Below the pieces are notes generated by a model. The model saw nothing but the letters and a program-made list of their open reading frames with translations. It did no database searches and was not told the origin of the DNA. Positions 47,501-62,500 of a stretch of 64,000 bases of DNA are shown piece by piece (within the stretch, counting starts at the first letter, position 1; every line of letters starts with the position of its first letter). This stretch comes from Nematostella vectensis. Lineage: Eukaryota; Cnidaria; Anthozoa; Actiniaria; Edwardsiidae. The position numbers were made by a program, and so were the translations under genes. The stretch covers positions 6,889,519-6,953,518 of the forward strand of contig NC_064036.1 in the NCBI RefSeq assembly GCF_932526225.1, read 5' to 3'.

Positions 47501-50500
47501 AGATGATCGTTGTCATTGGCAATGGACACCAGGGGGCTGCGTGGACGGGGAGATCGCCTAGCAACGCTCTCATCCGGGTATGCCAGCTTGACAAACTAAC
47601 AGGAGGAGAAAAGATATTGAGTCAGCACTAACAGAAGGAGGAAAAAAAAAAGCCTTGAGAGCCATGCAGAGGTTAGTGATATCTAGCGCACTATGTACCT
47701 GTAATTCAGCTGCAAAAGGCTAGCAATCTCAAGAATGATACTGAAGTATGTGCAGTTAGTGAACCAGTTCTAAATCCTTACAACATCGTAAAATACCTCT
47801 CGGCTAAACTTAAGAGTTTCCGAGCAGGTTCAGTCGTCATGACAGGCCGGTTACCTTGGGGTAGGGTAGGAAAGCATTCTAAGCCCAAGGTTGGATGGAC
47901 TATTAAAGCTAACCTTTGACCAGTACTGGTACCGCTGCTTAGAGATGAAGTCTTTCAAAATAGTCTTCAAGCTATCATCCAGTTGCCCACTTTAAAAAAA
48001 AATTAATGATCAGAAAAAATAGTTAGGCTTTTTTATAAAAGGCAAAAATGTTTAAATCCGCTTGAGACATATGGGTCTCCAGTAGCCTGTCATTAACCCA
48101 CCTCACTAAATAGTACAACTCAAGACTCGAAACTGTCACGCACTCACCTAGCTACATAGTACGACTCCATAGCGACGATCTGGAGGCTGTAAGAACACGT
48201 CTGTAGCTGGGGCCCTGAATCCTGCCAGGGGAATCACATAATCGATCATAACACCTCCAGTCTGCTTGCTGAAACAGGCTCTCGAAAAGCCTCCCCTATA
48301 CTACTAGTTCCTGTTGAGCAGGCAAGCTTGCTGGCTCTTATTTTGATTAATTCGGAAGTTCCCTGTTGCGCTGCCTAGATGGTTGCCAACTTTTACTATA
48401 GCATTTCTGATCAAGAAATTTTAAAATACATCACTCTGGGGAAAATTATTGAATCAGTGTTCCCTTGAGAAAAAGAAAGTTTTACCTCTTCGTTGTTAAT
48501 GTCAGTGAAGAGTGGATGCGTCAGATTTTCCCAGAACTTTGGACTGCAACAATGAAAAAGAGAAAAAAATCAATTATTATTTTCATCATATCGCAACAAA
48601 TGTATAGTAAATACAATATACCTGTTACGAATTGCGGTGAGGGCGGCATCGCGTCTGTCGAACCACAGCGCATGGAGGAGCAAGAAGGCCGCCGAGACCA
48701 GCTTGGAAGGCATGTGCACACCAGCCTATACAATATTCACGTTTTAGCTTTTATCAGCTTTAATTATTGGTGCCTTGTCTAGCACCTGTACATGGAATTT
48801 ATATGTTTACACTAAAACATGCACCAAGAAAGACAGGAAAGGGCGCGTACCTTTTTAATGGGGTTGATGATGTTTAATACAGCATGCAGACAACTGTGAT
48901 CGCCAAGACTCAGATGCTGCTGCAACAACAAAAAACATACATTGCTTCTGGTAATGACAGCAACGGAAAATAGGTATGAGCTTCTTGAAGTATTGCTAAG
49001 CACTCGATCACTTACTCACCGGTTTTCTTTTAGAATTAAGGTCGAGGAAAAGTTCGATCAGTCCTGGCTGTGTTTCTACTGCGGTCGCAATGAACTCCAA
49101 AATCGCCACCTTTAACTTTAGGTCCTGCAGTAGCCATTGAATAATTGAAAATAATAAATCATAACAATCGGGTAGTAATGGTAATAATGGGATACAAAAC
49201 ATAAGAGTTACCAAAATTATATTTCAGAGCAGCAACTGCTGATGAGATACATCAGCCATACCTCTTTAGATGATTTCAGTCTCGCGACAAAGGCGTCCCT
49301 CAAGGGTATGGCCTCGGCCCCAAAACTTGCGTACATTGACATGGGAGCAACCTGGAACAGAAACTTCTTTTAAAGCAGCAGCGTCGCGAGTGTAGACAAG
49401 GCATTACAAGAAATGAAGAGACTAACTAGACGAGGCTTACAAGACATAGACACGTTGCCAAGAGCGTGGCAAGTGTAGACCAGGCATTGTAAGAAATGAA
49501 GAGACTAACTAGTAGAGGTTCTCCAGAAAAAGACGCTTGAGCAGTAGCGTGGCGAGTGTAGACAAGGCATTACAAGAAATGAAAAGACTAACTAGACGAG
49601 GCTTACAAGACATAGACACGTTGCCAAGAGCGTGGCAAGTGTAGACAAGGCATTACAAGAAATAAAGAGACTAACTAGACGAGGCTTACAAGACATAGAC
49701 ACGTTGCCAAGAGCGTGGCAAGTGTAGACCAGGCATTGTAAGAAATGAAGAGACTAACTAGTCGAGGCTTACGAAACACAGACACGTTGCCAAGAACGTG
49801 GCAAGTGTAGACAAGGCATTACAAGAAATGAAGAGACTATCTATTCAAGGCTCTCCAGAAAAAGACGCTTAAGCAGTAGCGTGGCGAGTGTAGACGAGGC
49901 ATTGCAAGAAATGACAAGACTAACAAGGCAAGACTTACGAGGCAAAGACGCTTGAGCAGTAGCGTGGCGAGTGTAGACGAGTCATTGCAAGAAATAACAA
50001 GACTAACAAGGCAAGACTTACGAGGCAAAGACGCTTGAGCAGTAGCGTCGCGAGTGTGGGTAACTTGCTGTCCATTCGATGGTAGATGTACGACGAAATG
50101 ACCGTAACAAGCTGGCTCTGTCCCGGACTGGAAGGAGTGGGATTGCGGGGGTCCTTCAACTGCTGGATAACTTGGGTAGAGAGGGCTTGCTCTAAAGGGG
50201 AGATCTCTTCATTCTTAAAAGAGACGGTTAAAAAAAGGGGTTGTTTCTTTTATTAAACCTCATGCAAACAATACAAACATTTCTTTTGAATACAACACAA
50301 AGGAAAAGTGAGGCAAACAGTTTCAGTTTACAATAGAAACCAAACATGGTGGGTAAGAATACAGACATTGATTAGCCTAGAAATGCTGAAAGTTGTTCCT
50401 CCCAGCAATGCTTCAAAAGTTAAATGTGTTCAATGGTTGCATTTGTTATGACAACATGTACAGTTGTGTTTTGAGATGTCTTACTTTTGTAAGCCCTCTG

Positions 50501-53500
50501 GTTTTTTTTTCTTAGAGTTTCTATCTGTATACGAGGGAAGATTCAATTGAGATAAGGTCACTTGCCTTGTGTTTCCTATTCAGAAGCTTGCTCAACACAG
50601 AAAAGGCTAGTTTGATTAGCTGGACGACGGCTAGCGCATGGCTTCCCGTGGAACTGCAAAAGAAGACAGGTGTTGCTGGTATGGTAAAGATCCCAATTAA
50701 CGGTTTCGTAATGCATGGTTTCAATTATTTGAATACCTTTCTCCAGGTGGGATTAAAAAACGTCTAATACAATGGCCTGCTTGCCCCGTTATACCTAGTC
50801 TGGTGATCTACACCAAAGTTTCACATATAACAAGCTTCTCCCTATGATAGTATGCACTGTGTCCGCCCCAGTGCTGACAATGTTAAAAAGAGGCTTTTAT
50901 TAACAACATTCACGCAACCCGACTGCAACTCATTGCAGACTGTTTTTGTTCATGACACGCTGTGACGTCGTCTTTTCATCTATTAGAGTACAGACGCAAG
51001 GAAAAAAATGAGTTGTATTTGTTTTATACAACATTAAAAATGTTTTTTTAAGTTACAATCTAGTTTTGGGCAGCGTGTGTGCATGCTGACGCCAATCATA
51101 CGTGTGTCCTCTAGTAACACATGGACCCTTGACCAATTAAAGCGCGATTTGCGAGTGCATTTAAATAATGCCTTTTACTCACCCGCCGAGTGATATGAGT
51201 CGGTCAACTGTATCCACCCCAGTGCAGAGGATGTTGAGAAGAGGCTGCCCTGCACTTGACTGAAGTAACGCATGGGAAAGTACGTCTGGAAGAACTGAAG
51301 CGGACCTAGGCAAACAAATTAGAGCAAAACACACAGGTCACTAACTGCGAGTCATATTCACAATACATGCAATAGATTCACAAAGCTTAATTGATATTTG
51401 CATTGAATTTCTTGCTTCCCTGAACCTATACCTCACATCCCATCACGTGTTCCTATACCTTATCACATGTCTTGTCTCTTCAACCTCGTCCCAGTCCATC
51501 TCATCTCTGCTCTCATTCTTCGACTTTTCCAAGCGAAGTCCAAGGACCGCATTAAAAATCTCAAGACATTTCTCACCTTTGAAACAATGGTTTGGTTTAT
51601 AATATATCTCGCATAAATTGAACTGTTGGCAAATATGAATCGACATTGCATTGTATTTTTCTCAATAGCGAGTTTTATAAACCCTTGGTGATCTTCCAAA
51701 ACTATTTTGCAATACTGTTTATTTTTGACATCTAAAAAATACTAGATAGGGATTTGAGTACAAGACCTTGATCAAACTGCTTATCTCCGTTGTAAAAATC
51801 TCCCCCTTGTAAATCATTGGAAATTCATCAAGTCATCTCATACCAATCTCCTCTCTGTCTTTCACATCAGTGAAGCGCCATTTGTGGAAACCAGTGAACA
51901 CCTCCCGAATGACAAACACCACACAGGCAGCCAAGTCCAGGAAATTCACTGGCTGCTCTACGTCCTCGTGTGCCTGACCAATACCACACACTAGCTGCAA
52001 ACACAGGTGGAGGGTTGCCACAGTGACGGGGAAGTGACCAGAAGGCTGCTCACGTGCATTCAGTATGGCACCCAGGTTACCATGGGCAATGTGTATGGAG
52101 CTATTGACAGAGATCTTGGTAAGTTACTTAATATAAGGCTGCTCAGGTGCATTCAATATGGCACCCAGGTTACCATGGGCAATGTGTATGGAGCTATTGA
52201 TAGAGATCTTGGTAAGTTACTTATTAATATAAGGCTGCTCACGTGCATTCAGTATGGCACCCAGGTTACCATGGGCAATGTGTATGGAGCTATTGACAGA
52301 GATCTTGGTAAGTTACTTAATATAAGGCTGCTCACGTGCATTCAGTACGGCACCCAGGTTACCATGGGCAATGTGTATGGAGCTATTGATAGAGATCTTG
52401 GTAAGTTACTTAATATAAGGCTGCTCACGTGCATTCAGTATGGCACCCAGGTTACCATGGGCAATGTGTATGGAGCTATTGACAGAGATCTTGGTAAGTT
52501 ACTTTACTTAATATAAGGCTGCTCACGTGCATTCAGTATGGCACCCAGCTTACCATGGGCATTGTGTATGGAGCTATTGACAGAGATCTTGGTAAGTTAC
52601 TTAATATTTTTATGCCTAAGGGGACCATATTTTTCACATTCTGACTATTAAAGGAGAGGTTTCATGATTGGTGACCATTAATTTGTTTGTGAATCTGTTG
52701 AAATCTTGGTAAAGTTTGTCTGGTTGAAGCCAAAAGGCAGTTTACCGTAACAATGGGAAATTCCAAGTTTACGTTCACAGAACTTTTCATAAAATAGAGA
52801 TAAAAAAGCTGGCTGAAGTCGTCTTTCTTCCTGTAAGCCTTTTAATTTTATAGCATTTCTCCATTACAATAGAAGATATATTCCATTGTTTGTTATATTA
52901 ACACAAAAACACAAAAAAAAACATAAAGATTATGTCTTAAGTAGTAGATTTAAAAGGTAAAATTTTGTAAACCTGAGGATCCAAAATCTCAGCAAATTTC
53001 TGGAAGCGCCCCCAACCCCTCCCAATTTTTATTGTTTTGGCTATCAATATGAGATTGGAAAAGATTAGATATGTCTTGTATGACTACACATATGTCCTGC
53101 ATATGACTACAAGCACGTTCTACACCCATGACTTACTCAACGGTAGACTGGTTGTGACTTGTGTGAGCAGATGTACAGTATGGGAGGAACCCTGTTTGCT
53201 GAAGACCAAACCAGACCTGGAAAAATGACATCGTAAATGACATTGTATTTGCTTACAGATCAAGTGTAATCTTTTACCTGTAAGGGATCATGGGAAGCTA
53301 CAGTTGCTAGGCAACGCAAACAGGAAGCAATCAGACCAAGTGGAGGGCTGGGACTAGGGCTGCATCTGGTGAAAAGATGGATTAACAGGAATTTATTATG
53401 TATTTTTAAGAATTAAAGAGATTGATCCAATTGTTCATGTCCCACGCAGGCTTTTATATAAAGGATCTAATTCATCTATAGATAAAAATTTCTACAAGGA

Positions 53501-56500
53501 GTAAAAAAACAAACCTCAGAAACTTAACAAAAACAAGCTTTCAATAATAATCTGTTAGTATGTCAGTTTTTGGTACTTCCTAATGTACAGTCCCTTTTGT
53601 AGTCTATTAAGTGCAACACGCTTAGCAGAGGCCTTTATTCAGGGGAAGTGCTTCTTCATATTTTCTTATTAGTTGAGGAGCTTATTTGGGGGAGGCGCTT
53701 ATGTGAGCAATTACTGTATCATCTGGTATAAAAGCACATTTTAATAGCGGAAATGGTTTGTTATAATGTCAACATAGTCTTGAATGGCCTTTAACCACTA
53801 GAAGTTACCTCTGCACAATCAGATGCAGTCTGGATATAAATGGCCCCAGGTCTGCTTCTTTAGACCAGTTGTTCTTCAGGATCTCATTGATAAGGTCGAC
53901 AGTGGCGATCACCCTCTCTCCCTCTGTGCCTAAAACAGAAATGACTATCACTATACACATTGTATCACTACTAATCAATAATAAAGAACAGAATAAAGGG
54001 GAGTGGAGTATGGCATGGGTGTGGCTACTTACTGGTCCCTGTGCTGACAGACTGCAGATAGGAATCAATCTCAAATAAAAACAGCTTCCAGCCAGAGTAG
54101 CGATGGCTCCACTGAACTACAGCAGAGCCTGTGAAGAATCATACAAAGAGGGCAAAACAAAAGGTCAAGTTGTTACAGCAAAGAATCATTTTTGTATTGT
54201 AAACCAAGCACTGGTATTCAGCTGTGCAGAATCAAATGGCAGTGTTTGGTGAATTATATTCTAGATGAAGATCTATACCACAAGGGTATTGTGATTATCA
54301 TAAACAAAAAAGGATATTGATGCGATGATACCCTGACAGTGGCTCTTACTACACTGTACAAACATGTTGTTAGGCATTAAGAAAGCACCAATGGTAATGC
54401 CATTGACTGGCAAGTGAGACATGCCAACCTTGATTTGGTATGAGAGCGCCTAATGTCCCACTGTCAATCACAATGTGCTGCTCGTTTGAATACACTAGAA
54501 AGGTAATAAAAAAGGTGAACCATGAGTCAAAACAAAAACATAAACTCGTAGTCAGAACAAGGAAGCTACGTAACAGGTACAATGATACTAAAAATACAAT
54601 GTGTATCCAACAGGGAAAGAGGGGCCAGCTCTGTGAGTATTCAGATTGTGGGTAGACCAGTTTATCAGGCTAAAGAGGCACTACAAATCATTTAATTGTG
54701 AAGATTTATATATCCAGGAAAATAGAATTTACAGTAGAAACTTCAACTGGCATAAGAAAAAACTTCAGTATTGAATACGCAAAATAAATGTCAAGCCTTT
54801 GAAATAAGAAAGTTGGACTGATTTCCAGGCTTTTCCTTACCATTCTTATAGAGCACTTTGGGAGTAATGATCTTCCACACTTGGTCATCCCCTATGCAGT
54901 CCACATCACCTATTTTATTCTCTCTGAGTTGCTCCGTGTAGGAGGACAAGCAAGACACATACTGGAACACCTGGAACACAGCCACAATGAAGACACACAA
55001 TGAATGACTGGAACACATAGTTACAAATACAAGACATGTTCTGGAACAGCTGATCACAGTCTAAATGAAACACATACTAGAACGCCTGAAATATATAGTT
55101 ACAAATAGAAGACTAAACGACTAGAACACATAGTTATAAATAAAAGCCATCTTTATGAAGTCCTGGAACACAGTGACAATAAAGACACAGACTTGAACAC
55201 CTGGAACACAGTTACAATGAAGACACATACTGGAATGCCTGGATCACAGTTACAATGAAGACACATACTGGAATGCCTGGATCACAATTACAATGAAGAC
55301 ACATACTGAAATGCCTGGAACACAGTTACAATGAAGACACATACTGAAATGCCTGGATCACAATTACAATGAAGACACATACTGAAATGCCTGGATCACA
55401 GTTACAATGAAGACACATACTGGAATGCCTGGATCACAGTTACAATGAAGACACATACTGAAATGCCTGGAACACAGTTACAATGAAGACACATACTGGA
55501 ATGCCTGGATCACAATAACAATGAAGAAACATTACTGGAATGCCTGGATCACAATAACAATGAAGAAACATTACTGGAATGCCTGGAACACAGTTACAAT
55601 GAAGACACATACTGGAATGCCTGGATCACAATTACAATGAAGACACATACTGGAATGCCTGGAACACAGTTACAATGAAGACACATACTGAAATGCCTGG
55701 ATCACAATTACAATGAAGACACATACTGAAATGCCTGGATCACAGTTACAATGAAGACACATACTGGAATGCCTGGATCACAGTTACAATGAAGACACAT
55801 TACTGGAATGCCTGGAACACAGTTACAATGAAGACACATACTGGAATGCCTGGATCACAATTACAATGAAGACACATACTGGGATGCCTGGATCACAATT
55901 ACAATGAAGACACATACTGGAATACCTGGATCACAATTACAATGAAGACACATACTGGAATGCCTGGAACACAGTTACAATGAAGACACATACTGGAATG
56001 CCTGGATCACAGTTACAATGAAGACACATTACTGGAATGCCTGGATCACAATTACAATGAAGACACATACTTGAACACCTGGAACACAGTTACAATGAAG
56101 ACACATACTGGAATGCCTGGATCACAGTTACAATGAAGACACATACTGGAATGCCTGGATCACAGTTACAATGAAGACACATACTGGAATGCCTGGAACA
56201 CAGTTACAATGAAGACACATACTGGAATGCCTGGATCACAATAACAATGAAGACACATTACTGGAATGCCTGGATCACAGTTACAATGAAGACACATACT
56301 GGAATGCCTGGAACACAGTTACAATGAAGACACATACTGAAATGCCTGGATCACAGTTACAATGAAGACACATACTGGAATGCCTGGATCACAGTTACAA
56401 TGAAGACACATTACTGGAATGCCTGGATCACAATTACAATGAAGACACATACTGGGATGCCTGGATCACAATTACAATGAAGACACATACTGGAATGCCT

Positions 56501-59500
56501 GGAACACAGTTACAATGAAGACACATACTGGAATGCCTGGATCACAGTTACAATGAAGACACATTACTGGAATGCCTGGATCACAGTTACAATGAAGACA
56601 CATACTGGAATGCCTGGAACACAGTTACAATGAAGACACATACTGAAATGCCTGGATCACAGTTACAATGAAGACACATTACTGGAATGCCTGGAACACA
56701 GTTACAATGAAGACACATACTGAAATGCCTGGATCACAGTTACAATGAAGACACATACTGAAATGCCTGGATCACAATTACAATTAAGGCACATACTGAA
56801 ATGCCTGGATCACAGTTACAATAAAGACACATACTGGAATGCCTGGAACACAGTTACAATGAAGACACATACTGGAATGCCTGGATCACAATAACAATGA
56901 AGACACATTACTGGAATGCCTGGATCACAGTTACAATGAAGACACATACTGAAATGCCTGGATCACAGTTACAATGAAGACACATACTGGAATGCCTGGA
57001 ACACAGTTACAATGAAGACACATACTGGAATGCCTGGATCACAATAACAATGAAGACACATTACTGGAATGCCTGGATCACAGTTACAATGAAGACACAT
57101 ACTGGAATGCCTGGAACACAGTTACAATGAAGACACATACTGAAATGCCTGGATCACAGTTACAATGAAGACACATTACTGGAATGCCTGGAACACAGTT
57201 ACAATGAAGACACATACTGGAATGCCTGGATCACAATTACAATGAAGACACATACTGGGATGCCTGGATCACAATTACAATGAAGACACATACTGGAATG
57301 CCTGGATCACAGTTACAATGAAGACACATACTGAAATGCCTGGATCACAGTTACAATGAAGACACATACTGAAATGCCTGGATCACAATTACAATTAAGG
57401 CACATACTGAAATGCCTGGATCACAGTTACAATAAAGACACATACTGGAATGCCTGGAACACAGTTACAATGAAGACACATACTGGAATGCCTGGATCAC
57501 AATAACAATGAAGACACATTACTGGAATGCCTGGATCACAGTTACAATGAAGACACATACTGAAATGCCTGGATCACAGTTACAATGAAGACACATACTG
57601 GAATGCCTGGAACACAGTTACAATGAAGACACATACTGGAATGCCTGGATCACAATAACAATGAAGACACATTACTGGAATGCCTGGATCACAGTTACAA
57701 TGAAGACACATACTGGAATGCCTGGAACACAGTTACAATGAAGACACATACTGAAATGCCTGGATCACAGTTACAATGAAGACACATTACTGGAATGCCT
57801 GGAACACAGTTACAATGAAGACACATACTGGAATGCCTGGATCACAATTACAATGAAGACACATACTGGGATGCCTGGATCACAATTACAATGAAGACAC
57901 ATACTGGAATGCCTGGATCACAGTTACAATGAAGACACATTACTGGAATGCCTGGAACACAGTTACAATGAAGACACATACTGGAATGCCTGGATCACAG
58001 TTACAATAAAGACACATACTGGAACCCCTTGAACACATAGGTAGATACAAATACAACAAATATGGTGGAAGTCCTGAAACATATAGTCACGTCCACCCTG
58101 TCACACCCTAGAACATATAGTCAATGCCCACCCTGTCACACCCTAGAACATATAGTCACGCCCACCCTGCCACACCCTGAAACATATAGTCACGCCCACC
58201 CTGTCACACCCTAGAACATATAGTCAATGCCCGGAGCACATAGTAATAAATATGAAGCACATACAAATACAAGTATGAGCCATGAATATGCCCTGAAGAC
58301 AAAATGATGAAGTATTTATTTGAAAAAAATTCCACCATTTCCCTCCAACACTGCGTTGGAAATTAGTTAAACAATCATTAGAAATAATCTACCAAAAATT
58401 TTAGCAAAATTCCTACTCTAATCATAGCATTTTAAGGATAGCCCAAAGCATCCATTCCTATTGGCTTATTCAAGTGAGTACTGTAGCTTTTACTCAAATA
58501 TTGAGTATTATATTGAATACAATACACCAAAAACTGGAAATCGACTCTGCCAAATTTTCATCTTTAATAAGACTTCTTCAGGGCAGACTTAATTATATTG
58601 AGATATAGTATTATAGTAAATTTTATTTTTTTAAACAGTAAAAATAGTTTACCAATGATAACCGTCACGAATGGCACATCATGGCAATGTTTTACCATAT
58701 AATGCCATGGCTTGCCATACTATGAGTATGGCACCTATTGGCATGTCATGGCAATGTTTTGCCATATAATGCCATGGCTTGCCATACTTTGAGTATGGCA
58801 CCTATTGGCACATCATGGCAATGTTTTGCCATACATTGCCATGCTTACCATGGTCCACCAAAGTGTTGCCATAACCTGCCATACATTGCCATGACGTGCC
58901 ATGGCTTGCCATGGTCCACCAAACGTTTAGTGTGGCGACCCATGGCAATGTTTTGCCATACACTGCCATGGCTTGCCATGGTTTACCAAAGTATTACCAT
59001 AATCTGCCATACATTGCCATGGTGTGCCATGACTTGCCATGAGCATGGTAGTGTACTGATATGACATGCCATTGTCTACAATGGATTGCTATGGGTCGCC
59101 AATGAGTACCGTTATGTGCTTGATATAATTCGTGATGGTATGTATTGGTGCTACAACCCTTATTAGTGACACAAGGACTCCACTTTGATATTCGTGATGG
59201 TTATCATTGACGGTAAACTGTAAAAATGAGTGGTTGATCAACATTCTTTAAGTGTATTAATTCGTTATTGTAAATGATCTGACCAACTCTCACCTTTGCT
59301 GCAGACTCCTCTTCACCTGCTAAGGATTTCAGAAGTTGGAGAAATGGAGAGAATTGAAGAGGAAACCTAATAAACCCAGAAAGTAAAGACATTAGTGTAT
59401 GTGTACCACAAAATTGTGATTTATATGAATTGATGTCCTGCACACTAACAATGGTTAAAGCGTAAGGATTTACAATGCAGACAGGAATGATGCATTTATC

Positions 59501-62500
59501 AAGAATTACATTCAACAATGATTACAAATGATTACATTTACAATCACAATGACAGGGAAATGCTGAAGTTCACTTCAAAATGTCTTGGAAACCCTTTAAA
59601 GCTTTTGAAAGGGGGACAATCAATACATCACTTACCATTTGGCAGCTGACTTTAACAGTAAACCAGCACCAGCACTCAGGTTCTATTAAAAAGAGAGAAT
59701 TCATTAAAACTCCAAGTACAGAAGCCCATGGCCACAAATCTTGAGACAAAAAATTAAAAATATGGAGGAAACAGCAAATGAATCCACAGTACAAATGACA
59801 ACCCCTGCACATTTTCCAGATACCTGCCTACCCCTTTGCCGGTTCTAGAACAGAAGGTTATTACAATTAATCTACTTACTGTGTCCCAGAAATCAATGCA
59901 AAGCCCCTTTTCCATCAAAGCAAGAGAGAGGACTGACACAAGCAGCTATAAGGGATAAAAATACAATAACAACAAACAATTGATTACTCTTGTCAATCTG
60001 GGAATGCACTGTCAAGTCCCAAACGTTGGACCACTTGAGTAGTAGAAAAAACCATACAGTACATAGGGTTCCAAAAGTAATCAACTCATGGAAAAATATC
60101 TCAGAGATATTTGAAGGAGTTAATCAATAGACAATACTATCCTTTACTTTTTACAATGCACACCTTAATATCACCTAGAGTGTCCTCCTGGAAGAGACCT
60201 AGTACAATGAACATAAGCCCATACACAAGGCTCTTGCATATGAATGCCACAGGCTGTAGAAAAAGCACAAAATTTACTGTCATAGGATGCAAAAATAACA
60301 TGAGGTTAATTGCTTTAAGGTTGCCCTTACTACTGAGGTCGCTTGACATGATCAATAAACTATAAGTGTCAGATTTTATGAATTATCAACACAAACATAT
60401 TTATGTATTTTGAAATCCTTTTAGACTCCAAGCCGACTTGTGTAACACTGTTGCTGTGGCTATATTTGAATATCAGGAAGATACATTGACAATTTTATGC
60501 TCTTAGCAACAGAGTGGAGTAATTTTTATCATATTAAATGGATCGAAGTTCACAGTGATTCAGACAGATTTTAATTGGTTCAAGAGTACCTTATTTGCAC
60601 TTCATCATCATTCAATTTATTTTTGGCAGCACTAAAGATTTATCATATAGCTGTCACAAAAGTTGGCTGCAGAGTTTTTTTAATCTCAAAGCAATAACAT
60701 TCAATGATTACAACATTACTTCTCATTATTGGGAACTTACACTTGAAGCAGAAAAAGCCTCAAATGTCAGCATACTCTCCAAGTACTCAAAAACATGACA
60801 CTGAAGAGCCTTGCTTCCAATCCTGCGTACTGCCTGCAGTGGTCACAGTTAGAGGATGAGAACAATGTGTAACAAAAACCTACTCTTATTTTTTTATTCA
60901 CAACAGAGGATATTATTCTTCAAAGAAAAATCATGTTTTAAAATGGCTAGAATTCTTCTGCAGGGTAAGGTCTACTCTCTGTGGTTATTCATCAACCCAC
61001 CATTAAAGGAGAAATGGAAAATGACAAAAAGGATCCAATATGAATCGTTAATGTTGCTTTTTGACATTTTGCTGGATATTTGACATGATATGCATACTTT
61101 ATATGCACAAGTGACTCTGACTGTACCATGACCGCTGGCATGGTGATCAATAATTTGTTTAGTTCAATTGGTTAGAACCAAGACTACTGCTTAAGGTACC
61201 GTAATACAAACAACAAAATGGTACAACTTTTGTGGTAGCATTGCTGCAAAAAAAATTTGTAAGTGACCTTGCTCGTTCACTCCAGCGCCTACTTTTGTCC
61301 CAGCAAGTTTTTTGTTGCAAGTTGAGAAAGTTTGCTGCAGAAAGTAGAAGATGGTTCTTACAAAACTCAAAGATGTACAGTGTAGCCCATATTACTACAT
61401 CAACCCAACTTGTCTCGCAGCAGTGTCATGGAGGAAAACGATGGCTGATCAAAAGAACAAGTCTATCTAATGCTGCGACAAAAGTTTGTATGCCGGTGGT
61501 AAAACGCGCAACATTGCCGTCAAACTTTTTTTTGCAAATGCGACCATAAAAGTTGCTGCTCGTATTACTGTACCTTTACAACTGGTCTGCAAAGCAAATT
61601 TACTCCAAAGTCAATATGTTTTTAATAGTACAGAAGCTGTAACTCATAGCCTATGAGTTACTAAACTAATATAATACACTATCACTAAGACAATAGTCTT
61701 CAATTTCTTGGGGGAAAGTCTTTTGAGTATTGTGAGTAATGTTCAAAATACACCAAAATCTGGAAATCGACTCTGCCATATTTTTTTAGCAGAGTTGATT
61801 TCCAGATTTTGGTGTATTTTATTCATTGTACGAGATCGCGACAGTTTGGGCTTTTTGATTCTATTTGTGAGTAATGTTCAAGTGCACTTACTTAATTGCA
61901 CAAACTACCTGTTCTTGGTCTGTTTCCATGGTGACATATCTAAAGACAGCCCAGGCAAGCATGATAGGGCCATGTTGTGGAAGGTCCCCCCAAGTGACAA
62001 ATATTTTATCAAGCTCCTGCAAAGAAAAAAGCCAAAAAAGAGAGGAATAATTCATTGTCATCAGCAATGCTCAATAGAAAAACCCTGATATATTCAGTTC
62101 TTACCTCTATAGTTGGAGGGACAAGTGGTCACAAACTGGAGGTTGGCATTTTATAAACTCATGAAAATGGATCAATTTAATCCTAATGGAAAGACAACTT
62201 TCCATTTATGTAGCTGCTAGACATTTTTTTTTAGTACTAATGGTACGGCATTTATGCTCAATTAATATATACTACATAAAATAAGACAATTAGTCATGGG
62301 TATTGTATCTACACACCTCAATTATTGCTGGTTCTTGGACGATATGATGTTTAGTAAAACTGGGAAATTAAAAGATGAAAATAATATATATATATATATA
62401 TCTTATAAATTAATGGTTCTTCACGCACTCTGAGGTTAGTGTGCACAATCTGCATGCTCACCTTCCATCATCCATATGGTTCCTAAGACCCTCAAGATCA

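Noticed and set aside
52007-52516. 169-codon repetitive open frame on the plus strand with 31-residue repeats
   Set aside because: It is antisense to NUP188 exon and repeat copies of 93 bp; openness follows from the 3n unit length. No signal peptide or family motif.
61232-61549. 105-codon plus-strand frame
   Set aside because: It lies wholly inside the TIR element 61195-61574 and has no transposase motif.
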